In this document: positions 59,850 to 64,000 of the stretch, piece after piece
Layout of the letters: every line of letters begins with the position of its first letter
Position numbering within the stretch: the stretch's first letter is position 1
Source of the DNA: JACIYW01 sp014359745
GTDB lineage: Bacteria; Pseudomonadota; Alphaproteobacteria; Rhodobacterales; Rhodobacteraceae
Length of the DNA: 64,000 bases
Assembly (NCBI GenBank): GCA_050433985.1
Contig: JBNPWE010000004.1
Location: 212,244 to 276,243 of the forward strand
Reading direction: 5' to 3'
Program-made: the position numbers and the translations under genes
Notes under the pieces: generated by a model
The model's database searches: none
What the model was told of the DNA's origin: nothing
What the model saw: the letters and a program-made list of their open reading frames with translations, nothing else

Positions 59850-60893
59850 ATGCGACAAAAACCACTTGGCCGAACCGGCCTGACCGTATCGGAGCTGTGC
59901 CTGGGCACCATGACCTGGGGCAACCGCAACACCGAGGCCGAGGGCCACGCCCAGCTTGATCTGGCGCGCGATCACGGCGTGACCTTCATCGACACCGCCG
60001 AAATGTACCCGGTGCTGCCCGTCGCCGCCGAAACCGTCGGCCGCTCCGAAGAAATCCTGGGCACCTGGTTTACGAAAACCGGGCGCCGGAATGAGGTGGT
60101 GCTGGCCACCAAGATCTCCGGCGCAGGCCAGAAGGCGGTGCGCAACGGCGCGCCGATCACCCCCGAAACGCTGATCCGCGCCGTCGATGCCTCGCTTGGC
60201 CGCCTGCAAACCGACGTGATCGACATCTATCAACTGCACTGGCCCAATCGCGGCAGCTATCACTTTCGCCAGCACTGGGATTATGACCCGTCAGGGCAAA
60301 ACCCCGAAGAAACCCTGGCCCATATGGAGGCGATCCTGGAAACCGCGCAGGTTCTGATCGATCAGGGCAAGATCCGCCATTTCGGCCTGTCGAACGAAAC
60401 CGCCTGGGGGGTGATGCGCTGGCTGCGCACCGCCGAAAACAACGACCTGCCGCGCGTTGCCACCCTGCAAAACGAATATTCGCTGCTTGCGCGGCTTTTC
60501 GATACCGACCTGGCAGAGGTCTGCGTGAACGAGGGCATTCCCCTGATGGCCTATTCACCGCTGGCGACGGGGCTTTTATCGGGGAAATACGCGGGAAATG
60601 TGACGCCCGACGGCTCTCGGCGGTCGCGCGCGCCCGATCTGGGCGGGCGCATCACCCAGCGGGTGTTCGAGGCGGTCGCGGCCCACCTGGGCATCGCCGC
60701 AACCCATGGGCTGGACCCTTGCCAGATGGCGCTGGCCTGGCTGCGCACCCGCCCGTTCACAGTGTTCCCGATCATCGGCGCGACCGATACTGATCAGTTG
60801 AAACTGGCGCTGACCTCGGTCGAGGTTGCGCTGCCCCCCGAGGTGCTGGACGAGATCGCGCTGGCCCACCGCGCCTTTCCGTTGCCCTATTGA
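59850..60893 (+). CDS. Aldo/keto reductase (Tas/YajO-like)
   Basis: A 347-residue NADP(H) oxidoreductase with TIM-barrel motifs: LGRTGLTVSELCLGTMTWGN, FIDTAEMYPV (catalytic Asp/Tyr), DVIDIYQLHWPNRGSYHFRQ (Lys/His region), and IRHFGLSNETAWGVMRW. Start is ATG 59850 (MRQKPLGRTG) with GGGGATG upstream. The next gene starts inside its stop codon region. Substrate unknown. Confidence 0.92.
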   Translation: MRQKPLGRTGLTVSELCLGTMTWGNRNTEAEGHAQLDLARDHGVTFIDTAEMYPVLPVAAETVGRSEEILGTWFTKTGRRNEVVLATKISGAGQKAVRNGAPITPETLIRAVDASLGRLQTDVIDIYQLHWPNRGSYHFRQHWDYDPSGQNPEETLAHMEAILETAQVLIDQGKIRHFGLSNETAWGVMRWLRTAENNDLPRVATLQNEYSLLARLFDTDLAEVCVNEGIPLMAYSPLATGLLSGKYAGNVTPDGSRRSRAPDLGGRITQRVFEAVAAHLGIAATHGLDPCQMALAWLRTRPFTVFPIIGATDTDQLKLALTSVEVALPPEVLDEIALAHRAFPLPY

Positions 60894-61450
60894 TCGGGGC
60901 GGCGGCGATGCGGTCGGGGGGGATACCCAAAGCGGCCCGGCCATGGCCTGGCGCCGGGGGGGTGTTGCTGGTGATGGTGCTCGCGGGGTGTCTGCCCGCG
61001 ACCAAGGGCGGCGCGCCGGATTTGCCAGGCGCACCCGCGCCCATCAGCACGACGGCGCTGCCTGCCCTGCCAGATACTGCGCCCCCCGATCCTGCGCCCA
61101 CAACCGCCGCACCCGGCGCCACGCAGACGGCAGAAGAACCCGCCCCCGAAACCGCAAAACCCGGCCCGCCGCCGCTGCCGGTTCCCACCACCCTGTTCGG
61201 CCGCAAGGTGCAGGACGATCTGCAACGCGCCTGCGCCAAATCAGGCGGCAGATTCGGCCCGCGCGGCACATCGGGCGCGCTTGCCTGTTTCATCACCCCG
61301 CCCGACGCCGGGCAAAGCTGCACCCGCAAATCCGATTGCACCGGCCAGTGCCTTGCACGCAGCAACACCTGTTCGCCGGTGATCCCGCTGATCGGCTGCC
61401 ACGAAATCCTGACCACAAGCGGCGTGCGGGTTACCGAATGCCTGGAATGA
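60890..61450 (+). CDS. Cysteine-rich lipoprotein, function unknown
   Basis: About 186 residues from TTG 60890 (4-bp overlap with the reductase stop); ATG 60908 is the alternative. Lipobox VLAGC, then a ~60-residue Pro/Ala/Thr-rich linker, then a compact C-terminal domain with six cysteines (ACAKSGGRFGPRG, ACFITPP, SCTRKSDCTGQCLARSNTCS, GCHE) that probably form disulfides. Envelope-located. No family recognised. Confidence 0.75.
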   Translation: MIGAAAMRSGGIPKAARPWPGAGGVLLVMVLAGCLPATKGGAPDLPGAPAPISTTALPALPDTAPPDPAPTTAAPGATQTAEEPAPETAKPGPPPLPVPTTLFGRKVQDDLQRACAKSGGRFGPRGTSGALACFITPPDAGQSCTRKSDCTGQCLARSNTCSPVIPLIGCHEILTTSGVRVTECLE

Positions 61451-61466
61451 ACGGCCGATCCGCCCC

Positions 61467-61475
61467 CCGCGCCGG
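61467..61475. repeat. Left target-site duplication of the ISAs1-family element
   Basis: CCGCGCCGG, repeated exactly at 62691-62699 on the far side of the element. Confidence 0.85.
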
Positions 61476-62690
61476 CAGGGGGAATCGCTTTTGAGAATTA
61501 GCGATATGAATTGAGCGCCATCTGATTGAGAACATCCTTTGACCACAGGATGAAAGGATCGGGGGATGGAAGAGTTTTCTCATATATTCGAGGGCGTTGA
61601 AGAGCCGCGCCGCAGCAATGCGACGCGCCACGACCTGCATGAGATGCTGATGATCTGGCTTCTTTCGACGCTCTGCGGTGGCGAGGGGTGCTGCGACATG
61701 GCGCTGTTCGGGCGCGAGAAGGAGGCGTTTCTGCGCGGGTTCATGCGGCTGGAGCACGGCATCCCGAGCCATGACGCCTTTTCGGATCTTTTCCACGCCC
61801 TCGACCCGGTATCGTTCCAGCCGGTGATGGCTCGGCTGGTCGCGGGTTTCGCGCGCGAGCTCGATGACGTGATCGCCATCGACGGCAAGGTGTTGCGGCA
61901 GTCCTTCACCTCGTCCATGACCCGCAAGGATGCGCTGACGATGGTGCAGGCCTTTGCCGCGGAGGCGCGGCTCGTTCTCGGTCAGATCGCGGTGCGCGAG
62001 AAGTCGAACGAGATCACCGCCATGCCCGCCCTGCTCGATCTGCTCGACCTTGAGGGCCGGATCGTCACGGCTGACGCGATGCACACGCAGCGCGCGACAG
62101 CGAAGACGATTTCGCAGAAGGGCGGCGACTGGCTGCTGGTGCTCAAGGGCAATCAGGGGGCGCTCTTTTAGGATGTGAGCCTCTTCATGAGCGATGCGGG
62201 CGGCACGGAGAATATCGCGTCGTTCCAGACGGTTGACGCCGATCACGGGCGGCTGGAGACGCGCCTTGCGCGGGTCTCGACCGAGGTGGCGTGGCTCCAT
62301 GAGCGCCATGACTGGCCGGGAATCGCAGCCATCGCCACCATCACCGCCACCCGCGAGACCGGCGGCAACAAGACGACGGCGACGCGCCACTACATCTCCA
62401 GCCTGCCGCTCGGCCCCGAGCGATTGCTGGCTGTCGCCCGCGCGCACTGGGCCATCGAAAACAGCCTCCACTGGGTGCTCGATGTCGCCATGAACGAGGA
62501 CAGGGCACGCAACCGGACAGGAAACGGGCCCGAAAACCTCGCCATCCTCAGGCGCATCGCACTCAACCTCGCCAGAAGCGAGCCATCGAAGGGATCAATG
62601 CGCGGAAAGCTCAAACGCGCAGGCTGGAACGACAACTTCATCCTCGACCTCATCCGGGCCGCAGCTTGAATCCAAAAGCGGTTGCCCTGA
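61476..62690 (+). mobile_element. ISAs1-family insertion sequence
   Basis: About 1.2 kb. Left end CAGGGGGAATCGCTTTTGA; the right end, reverse-complemented, reads CAGGGCAACCGCTTTTGGA, so imperfect ~19-bp terminal inverted repeats are present. Flanked by a perfect 9-bp direct repeat (one terminal base is ambiguous). The transposase frame between the ends carries one stop. It lies intergenically between the Cys-rich lipoprotein and the tRNA-Thr region. Confidence 0.9.
61566..62669 (+). pseudogene. ISAs1-family transposase with an in-frame TAG
   Basis: A 367-codon DDE transposase. The catalytic Asp lies in DDVIAIDGKVLRQSF, the later acidic motif in RIVTADAMHTQRATAKTIS, and the C-terminal Glu region in AHWAIENSLHWVLDVAMNED. 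Codon 202 (62169-62171) is TAG between GNQGALF and DVSLFMSD, with the same frame continuing intact to the normal end AGWNDNFILDLIRAAA. Everything else is undamaged and the target duplication is perfect, so this is a single recent nonsense mutation, or an amber readthrough site. Confidence 0.9.
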
Positions 62691-62699
62691 CCGCGCCGG
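62691..62699. repeat. Right target-site duplication of the ISAs1-family element
   Basis: Second copy of CCGCGCCGG, matching 61467-61475. Confidence 0.85.
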
Positions 62700-62809
62700 T
62701 TTACCCCCTTGCACGCCCGCCGCCACCTTGCTAGACGCGCGCAACCGGGAACGGCGGGCAATGCCCGATCGGCCCCGGCGGGCGGCCAGACGGCGGCCCG
62801 ACCAGAAAG

Positions 62810-62847
62810 GCCGCTGTAGCTCAGCTGGTAGAGCACGTCATTCGTAA
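62810..62847 (+). pseudogene. 5' half of a tRNA-Thr gene
   Basis: Acceptor strand GCCGCTG, D-arm GTAGCTCAGCTGGTAGAGCA and anticodon loop ATTCGTAA are present. The sequence then departs (GTAGCGGGTCCGCCCG) with no T-arm or 3' acceptor. It shares 19 bp of D-arm with the intact tRNA 98 bp downstream. The break in the anticodon loop is a typical integrase crossover site. Confidence 0.8.
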
Positions 62848-62944
62848 GTAGCGGGTCCGCCCGTGAATGACTTGTAAAACCAGTCGCTTACAAGCGGCGA
62901 AGTGTAACCAGTAGGGCCATAGTAGGGCCGCGACAGAGAAGAAG
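62848..62944. other. Sequence between the half tRNA and the intact tRNA
   Basis: 97 bases of non-tRNA sequence with GGGCCATAGTAGGGCCGC near its end and TTGTAAAACCAGTCGCTTAC in the middle. GTCATTC of the half tRNA finds GAATGAC here, giving an inverted repeat. Probably the remnant of an integrated element's attachment region. Confidence 0.45.
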
Positions 62945-63020
62945 GCCGCACTAGCTCAGCTGGTAGAGCATCGCATTCGTAATGCGGAGGTCAGGGGTTC
63001 GAATCCCTTGTGCGGCACCA
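62945..63020 (+). tRNA. tRNA-Thr (anticodon CGU)
   Basis: A 76-nt cloverleaf: acceptor GCCGCAC/GTGCGGC perfectly paired, D-stem GCTC/GAGC, anticodon loop TTCGTAA (CGT at 34-36), T-loop GTTCGAATC and an encoded CCA end. It decodes ACG. It marks the left edge of a small accessory region. Confidence 0.95.
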
Positions 63021-63030
63021 CCCCTTCAAG

Positions 63031-63243
63031 CTAATCATTTAATTCCAATAGCTTCGACGGCTCGATGCCCAGCGCGTTCGCGAGCTTCGCAACGATGAGA
63101 ACTGTTGGGTTTCGTATGCCGCGCTCAACGCCACTGACATAGGTGCGGTGCAGGTCGGCCTCAAACGCAAGCTGTTCCTTCGAGAGACCCTTGGCCTCCC
63201 GGTGCTGCTTCACGTTTCTGCCCACGACCGCTTTGATATCCAT
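63031..63243 (-). CDS. XRE-family helix-turn-helix regulator
   Basis: A 70-residue protein, MDIKAVVGRNVKQHREAKGL, with the HTH SKEQLAFEADLHRTYVSGVE and RGIRNPTVLIVAKLANALGI. Length and composition resemble small phage/plasmid or controller-type (C protein) repressors. It lies 10 bp past the tRNA, convergent with it and divergent from the next gene, with a palindrome between. Lower GC than the core genome. Confidence 0.88.
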   Translation of the reverse strand: MDIKAVVGRNVKQHREAKGLSKEQLAFEADLHRTYVSGVERGIRNPTVLIVAKLANALGIEPSKLLELND

Positions 63244-63279
63244 GCGGGCATAGCGCGGATATGCAGCTTATTGATCTAC

Positions 63280-63292
63280 AGACTATGAGTCT
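63280..63292. promoter_or_regulatory. Candidate XRE operator
   Basis: AGACT-ATG-AGTCT, an inverted repeat 37 bp upstream of the XRE start, in the divergent gap. Confidence 0.4.
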
Positions 63293-63319
63293 CATTTTCA
63301 TTGTCACCGGAGTCTGGAT

Positions 63320-63859
63320 ATGCTGAGTTTGAAGCACCTAGAGAATGTGACAGGTGCCATTGTGACTTCACAAATAATGCGATTTTTGATTGCTGTAGTC
63401 GAGCTGGTGATGCTGTTTGTCGTCCTAACCGTGATTCTGGTTTTATCGCCCTTCTCCGCCTTGGTTGTTGCGCTGGCGTTTTGCCTACTAGGGCTTTTTG
63501 CAGTATTTACGGGCCGTGGCATGCCAAGGCTTCGTGGGCGCATCAATGGCGCATCGATACTCGTTATCGCCGGGTTTATGGCACTGATCGCCTCACAAGA
63601 GGAGCAGCGACAAACCCGCTGGGCCGAGTTAAGGCAGACCGATCCCAATGCCTATCTGGCCGAGCTTGCCCCTGTGAACGAAACGCGATGGTTGGAAGAG
63701 TTGCGGGAGCTTCGACCGGAAGACTTCGCACAAGAGGTGGCGCGGCGAGAGGCAGAGGCGGAAGCCCAGCGCGAAGCCGAAGCCGCAGAAGCCGCCCGGC
63801 GGGCAGATGCGGAGGCCGCAGAGCGGAGAGCGGAGAGCGACCGATGCCCGTGCTCCTGA
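63320..63859 (+). pseudogene. Membrane/coiled-coil protein, probably frameshifted
   Basis: 179 codons. Two hydrophobic spans (FLIAVVELVMLFVVLTVILV and ALVVALAFCLLGLFAVFT, plus ILVIAGFMALIA) are followed by RQTDPNAYLAELAPVNETRW and a charged helix (AREAEAEAQREAEAAEAARR type). The frame ends DRCPCS after a 7-bp tandem duplication (63823-63836). Removing one unit continues the protein as ATDARAPEVAQRLIAGSDDL until the IS end at 63906. So it looks like a slippage frameshift in a gene also cut by an IS. GGAG lies before ATG 63320. Confidence 0.65.
63823..63836. repeat. 7-bp tandem duplication causing a frameshift
   Basis: GCGGAGA twice in a row; a 7-bp change shifts the reading frame of the membrane/coiled-coil gene. 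Confidence 0.75.
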
Positions 63860-63905
63860 GGTGGCGCAGCGGTTGATTGCCGGTTCAGATGACCTTGATG
63901 AACAT

Positions 63906-64000
63906 CAGGGTAATCGCATTTCAGAATAGCGCGAGGAGTTTGAGGAGATAGTCTTGATTCCAAGCTGCTTTTTTGAACTTCGCGCGGAGCGAGGCCTTGC
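63906..64000 (-). mobile_element. End of a second ISAs1-type element (runs off the window)
   Basis: The end sequence CAGGGTAATCGCATTTCAGA closely matches the first element's left end (CAGGG..AATCGC.TTT.AGA). Inside it, on the minus strand, a frame reads SLRAKFKKAAWNQDYLLKLL and stops at 63921-63923; this resembles the C terminus of the complete ISAs1 transposase nearby (SMRGKLKRAGWNDNFILDLI). It is a different copy from the first, in opposite orientation. Confidence 0.8.
63921..64000 (-). CDS. ISAs1-family transposase, C-terminal part (partial)
   Basis: 25 C-terminal codons ending KFKKAAWNQDYLLKLLALF. The coding sequence continues past the window edge, so whether it is intact is unknown. Confidence 0.7.
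   Translation of the reverse strand, partial: KASLRAKFKKAAWNQDYLLKLLALF

Noticed and set aside
63652..63963. Minus-strand frame overlapping the membrane/coiled-coil gene
   Set aside because: Ala/Ser/Arg-rich shadow of the charged helix; it crosses the IS end, which a real gene would not be expected to do.

Overview
The window is a high-GC alphaproteobacterial chromosome segment, almost certainly from the order Rhodobacterales (Roseobacter/Rhodobacter/Paracoccus-type). This rests on the split cytochrome c maturation genes, DUF2125 and GTA-type holin proteins, a GTTC-N7-GTTC LexA box and typical gene neighbourhoods. Most of it is housekeeping DNA with dense coding and many 4-bp start/stop overlaps. 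No rRNA or CRISPR array is present. All functional names rest on reading the translated sequence; no database search was run.

Layout. 1-5.2 kb: folC, accD, a CPBP protease, ilvD. 5.2-11.1 kb: a lipoprotein, two uncharacterised family-specific proteins, a MotA/MotB-like pair with a very long coiled coil, and a ChaC-type gamma-glutamylcyclotransferase. 11.1-15.4 kb: DUF2125 protein, tgt, tpiA, a low-GC islet with a DUF2335 membrane protein, and a HesB/ErpA-type Fe-S protein. 15.4-18.8 kb: a SufT-like protein and ccmG-D-C-B-A (transcribed A to G). 18.9-23.9 kb: gltA, gltX, comEC. 23.9-26.2 kb: a marR-maiA-thiolase operon. 26.3-30.7 kb: ftsK and a DapC-like aminotransferase. 31.0-36.4 kb: argC-ccmE-[endolysin-holin]-ccmF-ccmH, in which a gene-transfer-agent-type lysis pair sits inside the second cytochrome c maturation block. 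36.5-42.8 kb: a lipoprotein, murI, a single-chain indolepyruvate ferredoxin oxidoreductase, a divergent VtlR/LsrB-like LysR regulator and, directly after it, a strong candidate small RNA. 42.9-46.7 kb: purL, a Met-rich cupredoxin, bolA and a monothiol glutaredoxin. 46.7-48.1 kb: a lower-GC, translationally coupled pair of unknown genes. 48.1-52.1 kb: zapA, a coiled-coil partner, transketolase, an 18-codon ORF with an extended Shine-Dalgarno, and arfB. 52.1-61.5 kb: doxX, LysR, pyrC, an unknown protein, a glycosyltransferase, metG, an SOS-boxed ImuA-like gene, an aldo/keto reductase and a Cys-rich lipoprotein. 61.5-64 kb: an ISAs1-family element with an in-frame stop and a clean target duplication, a half tRNA-Thr and an intact tRNA-Thr(CGU), a small XRE regulator, a frameshifted membrane protein, and the end of a second ISAs1-type element running off the window.

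How it fits together. The two ccm blocks supply the heme exporter (ABCD), heme chaperone (E), thioredoxin (G) and ligase (F, H) of System I cytochrome c biogenesis. BolA and the CGFS glutaredoxin, with the ErpA- and SufT-like proteins, cover Fe-S trafficking. The marR-maiA-thiolase operon fits aromatic amino acid breakdown ending in acetoacetate. ComEC and the GTA-type holin/endolysin are the recipient and donor ends of gene-transfer-agent exchange as known in Rhodobacter.

The less ordinary content is: (i) a dispersed ~22-28 bp intergenic motif ending in AAATACTC, found eight times; (ii) the candidate sRNA after the LysR gene; (iii) the coupled unknown gene pair with an 11-bp-period repeat at its edge; (iv) the short ORF and hairpin after transketolase; (v) the decayed tRNA-linked island at the right edge.
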